This document shows, piece after piece, positions 10,136-18,168 of a stretch of DNA of 64,000 nt. The translations under genes were made by a program, and so were the position numbers. Source of the DNA: 40CM-4-69-5 sp036556905. Lineage in GTDB: Bacteria; Methylomirabilota; Methylomirabilia; Rokubacteriales; CSP1-6. The stretch lies in assembly GCA_036556905.1 (NCBI GenBank), contig DATBIM010000006.1, positions 38,371-102,370 of the forward strand, written 5' to 3'. How positions within the stretch are numbered: position 1 is the stretch's first letter; each line of letters starts with the position of its first letter. Below the pieces are notes generated by a model. That model searched no databases. It was given only the letters and a program-made list of their open reading frames with translations, and was not told where the DNA came from.

Positions 10136-11197
10136 TTATCCGGCCGGGTAGGAGCCCAGGATCTTGACGAAGACAGTCCGTGCCCGGATCTCGTCGAGCG
10201 CGGCCGCCACCACCGGCGTGTCGCGGTGACCCTCGAAGTCCACGAACATCACGTACTCCCACGCCCGCACCTTCGCCGGCCGCGACTCGATCTTGGTGAG
10301 ATTGAGTCCCCGTCCCGAGAACGGCTCGAGCACCCGGTAGAGCGCGCCGGGCTCGTTGCGCATGGCGAAGAGGATCGAGGTCTTGTCCCGTCCGCTCGGG
10401 CCCGGGGGGCGCCGCCCGATGATCAGGAAGCGGGTGGAGTTCGACGGGTTGTCCTCGATGCGCGCCCGCAGCACGGGGACGTTGTAGAGGCGGGCCGCGA
10501 GGTCCGAGGCGATCGCGGCGATGCTGACGTCGCCGGCCGCGAGCTCGGCGGCGGCCGCCGTGGAGGTGACTTCCTGCGTCGGGACCTCGGGCAGATTGGC
10601 GGCCAGCCACCCTCGACACTGAGCCAGGGCCTGGGGGTGGGAGATCACGGTCTTGACGTCCGCCAGTCCTGGCGCCGCCGAGAGCAGGTGCTGGGTGATC
10701 GGCAGGTACACCTCGCCGCAGATGCTGGCGTCGGAGTCGATGAGGCGATCCAGGGTGATGTTGACGGCGCCCTCGGTGCTGTTCTCCACGGGGACGACGC
10801 CGTATTCGACACGCCCGCGCTCGACGTCGTCGAAGACATCGGCCACGGAGCGCGAGGCCACGTAGGTGGCGGAGGCGCCGAAGTGCTGGAGGGCCGCCTG
10901 ATGGGTGAAGGTGGCCTGGGGGCCGAAGTACCCGACCGTGAGCGGCCCCTCCAGGGCCCGGCACGCGGAGAGGATCTCGGTCCACACCGCGCGCACGGCG
11001 GCCACCGGAAAGGGGCCCGTGCTGGCTCTGGTGAGGCGGTTGAGGATCTCGGTTTCACGCTCGGGGACATACGACGGCCGCTCCTGCCGTCGTTTGAGGT
11101 CTCCGACGCTGAGGGCGGCCTCGGCGCGCTGGTTGAGGAGGTGAAGGATCTGCTTGTCGAGTTCGTTGATCCTGGAACGCCAATCGTCCAGGTTCAT
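10136..11197 (-). CDS. pheA: bifunctional chorismate mutase/prephenate dehydratase (P-protein)
   Basis: It converts chorismate through prephenate to phenylpyruvate. An AroQ-type chorismate mutase covers about residues 1-85 (INELDKQILHLLNQRA). The dehydratase covers about 87-265 (GYFGPQATFT at the start, NSTEGAV, catalytic NSTRF near the end). An ACT regulatory domain follows at about 270-350 (GALYRVL, ESRP), so phenylalanine feedback is likely. The 353-residue length is typical. It is the first gene of its operon. The ATG at 11197 follows AGGGA and a promoter at 11230-11259. Confidence 0.96.
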   Translation of the reverse strand: MNLDDWRSRINELDKQILHLLNQRAEAALSVGDLKRRQERPSYVPERETEILNRLTRASTGPFPVAAVRAVWTEILSACRALEGPLTVGYFGPQATFTHQAALQHFGASATYVASRSVADVFDDVERGRVEYGVVPVENSTEGAVNITLDRLIDSDASICGEVYLPITQHLLSAAPGLADVKTVISHPQALAQCRGWLAANLPEVPTQEVTSTAAAAELAAGDVSIAAIASDLAARLYNVPVLRARIEDNPSNSTRFLIIGRRPPGPSGRDKTSILFAMRNEPGALYRVLEPFSGRGLNLTKIESRPAKVRAWEYVMFVDFEGHRDTPVVAAALDEIRARTVFVKILGSYPAG

Positions 11198-11229
11198 AGG
11201 GGTCCCTGCCCGTCTACGGAATACCGCGC

Positions 11230-11259
11230 ATTATAGGCTAACGTCTCCGAGCCACGCAA
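11230..11259 (-). promoter_or_regulatory. predicted sigma70-type promoter for the pheA-sppA operon
   Basis: On the minus strand a perfect -10 TATAAT (11235-11230) is preceded after 18 bases by TTGCGT (11259-11254). Transcription would start near 11223, about 25 bases before the pheA ATG. This is the best sigma70-like promoter I see in the window. I see no attenuator or leader peptide between it and pheA. Confidence 0.7.
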
Positions 11260-11287
11260 GCGCAGGACCGACGCGCCGGCGGTCGCC

Positions 11288-12016
11288 TCAGCGCGCCGCG
11301 CTCACGGCGTGGCGGAGGGCGGCCACCTCGCGAGTGCTGAGCTCGCGCCAGCGACCAACGGCCAGCTCGCCGAGCTGCACGGGGCCGAAGGCGATCCGGC
11401 GCAGGCGCACCACGGGATGCCCGAGCGCCTGACAGTAGCGCTTCACCTCGTGCTTGCGCCCCTCGGCAAACGTCAGACGCACGCGGCTGCCCCCGGTCCC
11501 GCTCCGGAGCAGGGCCACGGCGGCGGGGACGGCCGGACCGTCTTCTAGCATCGCCCCCCGGCGCCATCGGCTCAGATCCCCGCGACCCACGGCGCCGACG
11601 ACGTCGACCTCGTAGACACGGGGCAGGCCGTACCGGGGATGCAGCAGGCGGTGGGTCAGCGCGCCGTCGTTGGTGAGCAGCAGGGCGCCCTCGACGTCGA
11701 CGTCGAGACGGCCGACCGGGTACAGGCGCGCGGCGGCGGGCACCAGATCGGTGACGATCGGACGCCCGGCGGGATCGGCCCGCGACGTGACATAGCCCCG
11801 AGGCTTGTTGAGGAGGACGTACTGCTTGCTCTCGGCCTTGGGGATGGGACGGCCGTCGACGACGATCAGGTCCGCCTCGGGATCGGCCAGCGAGCCGACC
11901 TCGCGGGCGACGATGCCGTTGATGGCGACGCGCCCTTCGGCGATCAGCCGGTCAGCCGCTCGTCGTGACGCCAGCCCCGCCTGGGCCAGGATCTTGTTCA
12001 GCCTGAGCTTGGCCAT
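11288..12016 (-). CDS. rluB: rRNA/ribosomal large subunit pseudouridine synthase, RluB/RsuA family
   Basis: These enzymes isomerise a uridine in rRNA. The 242 residues have an N-terminal S4 RNA-binding domain (RLNKILAQAGLASRRAAD) and the RsuA/RluB catalytic core with GRLDVDVEGALLLTNDG, in which the Asp of GRLD is catalytic. NKPRGYVTS is also family-typical. The ATG at 12016 lies 65 bases inside scpB. The scpA-scpB-rluB order is widely conserved. RluB is the usual scpB neighbour, but RsuA or RluE specificity cannot be excluded. Confidence 0.92.
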   Translation of the reverse strand: MAKLRLNKILAQAGLASRRAADRLIAEGRVAINGIVAREVGSLADPEADLIVVDGRPIPKAESKQYVLLNKPRGYVTSRADPAGRPIVTDLVPAAARLYPVGRLDVDVEGALLLTNDGALTHRLLHPRYGLPRVYEVDVVGAVGRGDLSRWRRGAMLEDGPAVPAAVALLRSGTGGSRVRLTFAEGRKHEVKRYCQALGHPVVRLRRIAFGPVQLGELAVGRWRELSTREVAALRHAVSAAR

Positions 12017-12557
12017 CGACGGCGGCTCCCGCCAGCTCGGGGACGAGGAGCTCGCCCTCGACCTTGGGCAGATCGGTGAGGTCCCGCAGGCCGAAGGCCA
12101 CCAGGAACTCCCGGGTCGTTTCGTAGAGGAAGGGCCGGCCGGGCGCTTCCTTGCGGCCGCTGATGCGGATGAGCCGGCGCTCGAGGAGGTTGTCCAGCAC
12201 GGCATCGGAGTTGACGCCGCGCACGGCGTCGACCTCGGGACGTGACACCGGCTGCCGATAGCCCACGATGGCCAGGGTCTCCAGCGCCGGGCGGCTGAGT
12301 CGCGCCCGGGTTCGCGAGCGGGCCAGCCGCAGCAGCCAGGGCGCGATCTCTGGCCGCGTCACCATCCGGTATCCTCCGCCGACCTCCACGATGGCCAGCG
12401 CCCGGTCGGCCGCCGCGTAGCGGGCACGCAGCTCCTCCACCAGCTCGGAGGCCTCGGCGGCGTCGGCCAGGTCCAGGACCTCACGGATCCGCTCGGCCTC
12501 CAGCGGGACATCGGACGCGAAGAGCAGGGCCTCGACGACGTCACTCGGTGTGGGCAA
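11952..12557 (-). CDS. scpB: segregation and condensation protein B
   Basis: ScpB pairs with ScpA as the winged-helix KITE partner of SMC. The 201 residues contain the tandem winged-helix signature SRPALETLAIVGYRQPVSRPEVDAVRG in two overlapping parts. The only upstream start in frame is TTG at 12557, placed 4 bases after GAGGTG and 17 bases inside scpA. The extra C-terminal tail, past residue 175, overlaps the start of rluB. The cognate smc is in the same window at 49.3-52.9 kb but in a separate transcript. Confidence 0.92.
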   Translation of the reverse strand: MPTPSDVVEALLFASDVPLEAERIREVLDLADAAEASELVEELRARYAAADRALAIVEVGGGYRMVTRPEIAPWLLRLARSRTRARLSRPALETLAIVGYRQPVSRPEVDAVRGVNSDAVLDNLLERRLIRISGRKEAPGRPFLYETTREFLVAFGLRDLTDLPKVEGELLVPELAGAAVDGQAQAEQDPGPGGAGVTTSG

Positions 12558-13335
12558 GGTTCACCTCGCTGGCGACGGCCGGATCGCCCGGCCGCCGCTC
12601 GATGACGATGTCGCCGAACAACTCGGTTTGCTGCACGCGGATGTTACCGAGCCGCACCAGCTCCAGGATCGCGAGCAGCGTCACGACGACCTCGGTGGGC
12701 ACGCGCTGGGCTCCCAGCAGCGACGAGAACAGTACGGACCAGGTGTCCCGGACCACGCTGAGGATCTCGGTCATGCGCTCCAGGACGGACATCGGCTCGG
12801 CCTGGACCTCGCGGGGCTTGCGACGGGCCTGCTCCTCGATGAGCCGCTTCAGGGCGCGCTCGAGCAGGTGGACGCTGAGGTCCTCCAGCGGCACCTCGTC
12901 CGCTGCCGGCAGCTCGCTCACCGGGCGGCCCCAGATCAACGCTTGCTCGGCTTCGCGTTCGCCCAGCCAGGCGCCCAGCGCCTTCACCCGGGAGTACTCC
13001 CGCAGCCGGGCTTCGAGCTCGTCGCGCAGGGCCGCGGCTTCCTCGTCGAGCTGCTCCGCCGTCTCGTCAGGCGGTACCAGCAGCTTGGACTTGAGATAGA
13101 TCAGCGTCGCCGCCGTCACCAGATACGCGCCGGCCGCTTCGAGATCCTGGAACTCCATGGCCTCCAGATGGGTCAGGTACTGGTCGGTGATCATGCGGAG
13201 GGGCAGGTTGGCGAGATCGATCTCGTTGGTGCGGCACAGGTGCAGCAGCAGGTCGAGCGGCCCCTCGAACTGCCCTACTCGCAGCGTCAACCCGGACGGC
13301 GGCGCGTCGGGAGCCGCGGGCGTGAGGGGGGTCAT
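12541..13335 (-). CDS. scpA: segregation and condensation protein A
   Basis: ScpA is the kleisin that bridges the SMC heads. The 264 residues begin with the kleisin N-terminal helix region FEGPLDLLLHLCRTNEIDLANL and end with a winged helix (TEVVVTLLAILELVRLGNI). Length and organisation are standard. The ATG at 13335 forms an ATGA overlap with the trpS stop. Confidence 0.95.
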   Translation of the reverse strand: MTPLTPAAPDAPPSGLTLRVGQFEGPLDLLLHLCRTNEIDLANLPLRMITDQYLTHLEAMEFQDLEAAGAYLVTAATLIYLKSKLLVPPDETAEQLDEEAAALRDELEARLREYSRVKALGAWLGEREAEQALIWGRPVSELPAADEVPLEDLSVHLLERALKRLIEEQARRKPREVQAEPMSVLERMTEILSVVRDTWSVLFSSLLGAQRVPTEVVVTLLAILELVRLGNIRVQQTELFGDIVIERRPGDPAVASEVNLAHTE

Positions 13336-14321
13336 GGTGTGATGGTCACCACCCGGCGCACGTCCTCCATCGTGGTTTGCGCCACCCGGCGCGCCCGCGT
13401 CGAACCCTCGCGCAGGATGTCGACGATCATGTCGGGCTTCTCGGCGAAGGCTGCCCGACGCTCCCGGATCGGGGCCAGGGCCGGCTCCAGGTGCTCGAGC
13501 AGCCTGGCCTTGCAGTCCAGACAGCCGATGCCGGCGGTGCGGCAGCCGGTGGCCGCCCACTCGCGGTCGGCCGGCGGCGTGAAGATGCGATGCAGGTCGA
13601 AGACGGGGCACACGTCGGGGTTGCCGGGATCGGAGCGGCGCTTGCGGGCAGGATCCGTCACCATGGGCCGGATCTTTTCGCGGACGGTCTCGGCCGGATC
13701 CGATAGATAGATGGCGTTGCCGTAAGACTTGGACATCTTCCGGCCGTCGGTTCCGGGAACCTTGGGGATCTCGGTGAGCTTGGCCTGCGGCTCGGGAAAC
13801 ACTTCCCCGAAAGTATTGTTGAAGCGCCGGGCGACCTCCCGGGTGAGCTCGACGTGGGGTACCTGGTCGATGCCGACCGGGACCCAGCGGGGCTTGTACA
13901 TGAGGATGTCGGCAGCCTGGAGCAGCGGGTAGCCGAGCAGACCGTAGGACGGGGACTCGATCCCCAGCTGCTCCACCATCTCCTTGTACGTCGGCACGCG
14001 CTCCAGCCAGCCCAGCGGCGTGATCATCGAGAACAGCAGGTGCAGCTCGGCGTGCTCGGGCACCAGGGACTGCACGAAGATCGTGGAGCGGGCGGGATCG
14101 AGGCCCGCACCCAGCCAGTCGGCGATCATCTCGACGGTGTTGGCGGGGACGTCGCGCACGTCCTCCGCCCCGGTGGTCAGGGCATGCCAGTTGGCCACGA
14201 AGAAGAAGCAATCGTGGCTCTCTTGCAGTCGGACCCAGTTGTCGAGCGCGCCCAGATAGTTGCCGAGGTGCAGTCGGCCGGTCGGACGCATGCCCGACAG
14301 CACCCGCTCCCGGGTCGTCAC
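13332..14321 (-). CDS. trpS: tryptophanyl-tRNA synthetase with probable Fe-S/metal site
   Basis: It charges tRNA-Trp (class Ic). The 329 residues contain the HIGH-equivalent HLGN (18-21), GTDGRKMSKS (190-199) and a bacterial TrpRS core. Four cysteines, Cys238, Cys260, Cys267 and Cys270, are spaced C-x21-C-x6-C-x2-C. This nearly matches the C-x22-C-x6-C-x2-C [4Fe-4S] site known in Thermotoga maritima TrpRS. The GTG start at 14321 overlaps the stop of the upstream glycosyltransferase as GTGA. The gene is therefore probably expressed from the envelope transcript. Confidence 0.95.
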   Translation of the reverse strand: MTTRERVLSGMRPTGRLHLGNYLGALDNWVRLQESHDCFFFVANWHALTTGAEDVRDVPANTVEMIADWLGAGLDPARSTIFVQSLVPEHAELHLLFSMITPLGWLERVPTYKEMVEQLGIESPSYGLLGYPLLQAADILMYKPRWVPVGIDQVPHVELTREVARRFNNTFGEVFPEPQAKLTEIPKVPGTDGRKMSKSYGNAIYLSDPAETVREKIRPMVTDPARKRRSDPGNPDVCPVFDLHRIFTPPADREWAATGCRTAGIGCLDCKARLLEHLEPALAPIRERRAAFAEKPDMIVDILREGSTRARRVAQTTMEDVRRVVTITP

Positions 14322-15079
14322 CGTCTCGCCCGCTCCAGCACCTTGGCCGATCGCATGCCCACATAGTACGCGTAGAGCGTCGCCAGCAGAAGTCCTCTCC
14401 ACCCATCCAGCACGCCCAGACGGAGGATGTACATGCCAAGGAACCGCCCCAGGGGGCGGAGCACGAGGTCGAGCGACCGGACCCGGTGCCCGCTGCGCAG
14501 CCACTCGTCGGCGGCCAGGGTGGAGTAGCGATCGGCCCGGGCCAGGAAGTCGGAAACGTCGCGGTAGCTGCGGTGCAGCAGGGGGCTGCGCAGCCGGGCC
14601 ACCGGGCCGTCCACCTGCACCGACTCGTGGACCGCGCGCGCCACGAAGCGCGCCCGGCCCCGGCGGAACAGCCGCACCTGCCAGTCCGGGTAGAGCCCGC
14701 CGTGGCGCACCCACCGCCCCCAGAAGATATTCCTGCGGGGCACCGCGTAGCCCGCGTGGGAGGGGGGGTGTCCGAGCAGGTCGCGGATCTCCTCGCGCAG
14801 CTCGGGCGAGACCTCCTCGTCGGCGTCGAGCGACAGGACCCAGTCGCCCGTCGTCTGCTCCAGGGCGAAGTTCTTCTGGGCGGCGAACCCGGCCCAGGGC
14901 CGGACCACGACGCGCTCGGTGAACTCCCGAGCGATCTGGGTGGTCTTGTCGTGAGACTCCGCGTCGACCACGACGATCTCATCGGCCCAGGCCACACTCT
15001 CCAGGCAGGCTCGCAAGCGCTCCTCTTCGTCGAGCGTGATCACGGCGACGCTCAGGCGGAGGGGGCCGGCTCCGGTCAC
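14318..15079 (-). CDS. family 2 glycosyltransferase, WaaE/KdtX-like (LPS core)
   Basis: The 253-residue GT2-fold protein starts with LSVAVITLDEEERLRACLES and contains the nucleotide-sugar binding SLDADEEV, plus a C-terminal hydrophobic stretch (LGRFLGMYILRLGVLDGW). This is the pattern of the WaaE/KdtX group, which adds a hexose to the inner-core heptose. The GTG start at 15079 overlaps the heptosyltransferase stop as GTGA. The role in LPS core assembly is inferred from family and neighbours; the sugar is not predictable. Confidence 0.85.
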   Translation of the reverse strand: MTGAGPLRLSVAVITLDEEERLRACLESVAWADEIVVVDAESHDKTTQIAREFTERVVVRPWAGFAAQKNFALEQTTGDWVLSLDADEEVSPELREEIRDLLGHPPSHAGYAVPRRNIFWGRWVRHGGLYPDWQVRLFRRGRARFVARAVHESVQVDGPVARLRSPLLHRSYRDVSDFLARADRYSTLAADEWLRSGHRVRSLDLVLRPLGRFLGMYILRLGVLDGWRGLLLATLYAYYVGMRSAKVLERARR

Positions 15080-16074
15080 GCCAGGAGCTCCGTGGCGGCG
15101 TGGAAGACTGGCTCGACGTCGATGGATGCCAGCCGGCCGCCGGCGCCCCGCACCGTCCGGTGCCCCGGCCCGTACGGGCCGTTGCGGGAGGGATCCGTGG
15201 GTCCGTAGAGGCCCAGGCACGGCGTGCCCAGGGCTGCGGCCAGATGCAGCGGCCCGGTGTCGGCGGCGACCATGAGGCTCGCCCGTCGCAGGACCGAGAT
15301 CAGCTGGACGAGACTCGTCGGGGGCCCCAGCAGGACCCGGGGGCTGGGCTGGTCCGCGATCGTCCGCGCCAGGGCGTCTTCGCCCGGGCCCCAGACCACG
15401 ACGACGTGCGCGCCCGCCTCGCTGGCCAGTCGGCCCGCCAGCGTACGAAAGCGCTCGGTCGCCCACTGCTTGCCCGGCTGTCCCGCACCGGGGTTGAGCA
15501 CCACCACCCGATTGCGAGGCTTCAGACCCGAGGCCCCGAAGAACTCGTCGATGGCGGACTCCGCGGCGGGATCGGACGGGAGCCGGAAGTCGATCACCGG
15601 CTCCCCGATGCCCAGCGCCCCCGGCAGGGCCAGGTACTGCTCGACGACGTGCACGCCGCGCGGGCGCGCCACCCGGCGATTGGTGAACAGAGCGCTCAGC
15701 GGCTCCCGGGAGCTCCAGGCGTGGAAGCCGATGCGGATCGGAGCGCGGGTGAGGGCGATCAGGATGCCGCTCTTGATCAGCCCCTGGAGGTCCAGTGCCA
15801 CGTCGAAGCGCGCCGCGCCCAGGTGGCGGGCCACCGCCTGCACGGCGCCGGCCACCCCGGCCAAAGCCGCCGGTGAGCGCGCCCGTCGCCAGCCCCGGGT
15901 GTCAACGGCCACCACCTCGTCGAGCGCGGGGTGCGCAGCCAGCACCGCCGCTTCGCGACGCTCGACGATCCAGGTCAGGCGCGCCTGGGGTAGGCGCGCC
16001 CGCAGCGTCGCGGCCACCGGGAGCGCGTGCACCACATCGCCCAGCGAGGAGAGCTTGACGATGGCGATGTTCAC
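15076..16074 (-). CDS. waaC: ADP-heptose:LPS heptosyltransferase (WaaC-like)
   Basis: It transfers L-glycero-D-manno-heptose to Kdo or heptose of the inner core (GT9). The 332 residues have the N-terminal KLSSLGDVVHALP typical of heptosyltransferase I, and the C-terminal ADP-heptose site with AADTGPLHLAAALGTPCLGLYGPTDP. The GTG start at 16074 follows a GAGGGG site. A second GT9 enzyme at 22890 has features of heptosyltransferase II. The pair fits two sequential heptose additions. Confidence 0.9.
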   Translation of the reverse strand: MNIAIVKLSSLGDVVHALPVAATLRARLPQARLTWIVERREAAVLAAHPALDEVVAVDTRGWRRARSPAALAGVAGAVQAVARHLGAARFDVALDLQGLIKSGILIALTRAPIRIGFHAWSSREPLSALFTNRRVARPRGVHVVEQYLALPGALGIGEPVIDFRLPSDPAAESAIDEFFGASGLKPRNRVVVLNPGAGQPGKQWATERFRTLAGRLASEAGAHVVVVWGPGEDALARTIADQPSPRVLLGPPTSLVQLISVLRRASLMVAADTGPLHLAAALGTPCLGLYGPTDPSRNGPYGPGHRTVRGAGGRLASIDVEPVFHAATELLA

Positions 16075-16084
16075 GCGGGTCCCC

Positions 16085-16552
16085 TCACCCGAAGCGCTCG
16101 CGGATGAGCGCGATGACATCGCGGGTGGAGTGGGCCTTGGGATCGCCGGCGATGACGACACGCCCGCCCACGGCCCGCACGCTGGCTCGCTCGGGAACCG
16201 ACTCCGTCGTGTAGTCCGTGCCCTTGGCGTGAACGTGGGGTCGCAACCGGGTCACCAGGCCGTCCGCGGTGTCGTCGTCGAATCCGACCACGTGGTCCAC
16301 CTCGCGCAGGGCGGCCAGGATCTCGGCCCGCTCGGCCATCGGCATGAGCGGGCGCCCGGGGCCCTTGAGGCGGCGCACGGACGCGTCGGAGTTGAGCCCG
16401 ACGAACAACACGTCGCCGAGGGCCCGGGCCCCGCGCAGGTAGCGGATGTGGCCGACGTGGAGCAGATCGAAACACCCGTTGGCGAGGACGATGCGTTTGC
16501 CGGCGGCTCGCAGCCGCTCGGCCAGCGCGGCGGCTTCGTCGAGCGTCAGCAA
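16085..16552 (-). CDS. rfaE2: D-glycero-beta-D-manno-heptose 1-phosphate adenylyltransferase
   Basis: It makes ADP-heptose from heptose-1-phosphate. The 155 residues form a stand-alone nucleotidyltransferase domain with HVGH (32-35) following NGCFDLL. In E. coli this domain is fused to the kinase as HldE; here it is split. The most upstream start in frame is TTG at 16552, 4 bases after the rfaE1 stop. Its ribosome-binding site is weak, so expression probably depends on translation of rfaE1. Confidence 0.93.
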   Translation of the reverse strand: MLTLDEAAALAERLRAAGKRIVLANGCFDLLHVGHIRYLRGARALGDVLFVGLNSDASVRRLKGPGRPLMPMAERAEILAALREVDHVVGFDDDTADGLVTRLRPHVHAKGTDYTTESVPERASVRAVGGRVVIAGDPKAHSTRDVIALIRERFG

Positions 16553-16556
16553 AGGC

Positions 16557-17555
16557 TCACGCGGGGCCGAGCGCCTGGGCCAGTTCCGCGCGCGTCACCG
16601 TGGCGGTGCCGCGCTTCATGACGACGAGGCCACCCGCCATGTTGGCCAGCGCCGCCGCCTGCACCGGAGCGCCGCCGGCGGCCAAGGCCACGGTGAAGGT
16701 GCCGATCACGGTGTCCCCGGCCCCGGTGACGTCGGCGATCTCGTCACTACCGAAGATGGGGATGAACGTCGTGGCGCCATCCCGTTCGAGCAGCGCCAGC
16801 CCCTGGCTGCCGCGCGTGACCAGCAGCATCCGAGCGTCCAGCCGCTCCAGGAGCTGGCGGCCGGCTTTCTCGACGTCCCGCTCATCGTCCACGGGCGTGC
16901 CGGTGAGCTCGGCGAGCTCGGCCTCGTTCGGCGTGGCCGCGGTGACGCCGCTGAAACGCGGCAGGTCGTAACGGCTGTCGGCGGTGACGACGAGGTTTCG
17001 CCGGCGGGCGATCGAGCGGATACGCTCGTAGAGCCGTGGCGTCAGCGTGCCGTATCCGTAGTCGGAAAGCACGATGGCGTCGGCGTGGGCGGCCAGCGAG
17101 GTCAGCCGGGCGAGGAGCCCGTCCTCGGTCGTGGGATCCAGCTCCTCGGTCGGCTCGCGGTCCAGGCGGACCACCTGCTGGCGGGTGGCCTGATAGCCGC
17201 CGGCCATGATCCGGGTCTTCACGGGCGTGGGGCGTCCGGCCTCCGTGACGATCCCGTCGGTCGGCACGCCCACGGCGTGGAAGAGCGCCACCAGCTCCTC
17301 ACCGGCCCGGTCCCGCCCGATCACGCCGACCGGCAGGACCCGGGCATCGAGGGCGCGGAGGTTGTGGGCGGCGTTGGCGGCGCCGCCCAGGCGGACGTCG
17401 CGCTCGGTGAACTTCAAGATGATGACGGGGGCCTCCCGCGAGATACGCCCGGGTTTGCCGATCAGGTATTCGTCTTCGATGAGATCGCCGACGACGATGA
17501 CGGTCCGGTCGGCGAAGCGATCGACGATGGCACGCAGCCCCGCGGTCTCAGGCAT
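16557..17555 (-). CDS. rfaE1: D-glycero-beta-D-manno-heptose-7-phosphate kinase
   Basis: It phosphorylates heptose-7-phosphate at C1. This is a 332-residue PfkB-family kinase with the N-terminal GGAANAAHNLRAL and the C-terminal catalytic DVTGAGD (275-281). It is separate from the adenylyltransferase encoded next to it. The ATG at 17555 shares one base with the gmhB stop (TGATG). The isomerase gmhA is not in the window. Confidence 0.94.
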   Translation of the reverse strand: MPETAGLRAIVDRFADRTVIVVGDLIEDEYLIGKPGRISREAPVIILKFTERDVRLGGAANAAHNLRALDARVLPVGVIGRDRAGEELVALFHAVGVPTDGIVTEAGRPTPVKTRIMAGGYQATRQQVVRLDREPTEELDPTTEDGLLARLTSLAAHADAIVLSDYGYGTLTPRLYERIRSIARRRNLVVTADSRYDLPRFSGVTAATPNEAELAELTGTPVDDERDVEKAGRQLLERLDARMLLVTRGSQGLALLERDGATTFIPIFGSDEIADVTGAGDTVIGTFTVALAAGGAPVQAAALANMAGGLVVMKRGTATVTRAELAQALGPA

Positions 17556-18136
17556 CACGCCCTCCGCTGCGCGAGCATCCACTCCACGGCGTCGAAGAGA
17601 TCCGTGGCGATATAGTCGGGCGTGACCGTGAAGGTCTCGCGTCGGTACTCCCATTCGCCCAGCCCGTACCCCGTGAGGACGAGCACGCTGGTGGCTCCGA
17701 CCGCCTGCGCGGCGACGAGATCAGACGCCTTGTCGCCGATGACGGTGGAGGAAGCCAGGTCGAGCTGAAGCTCGGTGGCCGCGCGCAAGATCAGGCCGGG
17801 CTTGGGCTTTCGGCACTCACACTGGGCCCGGAACGGCGGTTCCCCCTCGGTCGGATGATGAGGACAGACGTAGAGACCGTCGAGGTGGGCGCCGGCTTGC
17901 TTGAGCTGTTCGACGAGCGCAGCGTTGGTGGCGTGGAGCACGTCCTCGGAGAAATAGCCTCGGGCCACGCCGGCCTGGTTGGTGACGACGACAGCGGCGA
18001 TGCCGGCGGCGTTCAGGTGGCGGATGGCTTCGGCCGAGCGCGGCATGAGCCGCAGCCGTTTGGGGTGGTTGACGTACCCCACCTCTTCAGTCAGGGTGCC
18101 ATCGCGGTCGATGAAGGCGGCAGGCCGGGACACCAC
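17555..18136 (-). CDS. gmhB: D-glycero-beta-D-manno-heptose-1,7-bisphosphate phosphatase
   Basis: This HAD-family phosphatase removes the 7-phosphate between the RfaE1 and RfaE2 steps. The nucleophile motif is FIDRDGT (Asp10, Asp12). The GmhB zinc loop is present with Cys91, His93, Cys106 and Cys108 (CPHHP ... CECRKP). The 193-residue length is typical. Two consecutive GTG codons, at 18136 and 18133, could start it, and neither has a strong ribosome-binding site. Confidence 0.93.
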   Translation of the reverse strand: MVSRPAAFIDRDGTLTEEVGYVNHPKRLRLMPRSAEAIRHLNAAGIAAVVVTNQAGVARGYFSEDVLHATNAALVEQLKQAGAHLDGLYVCPHHPTEGEPPFRAQCECRKPKPGLILRAATELQLDLASSTVIGDKASDLVAAQAVGATSVLVLTGYGLGEWEYRRETFTVTPDYIATDLFDAVEWMLAQRRA

Positions 18137-18168
18137 TGCTGAGAGTCTACGGCCTTACCCCGCGATTC

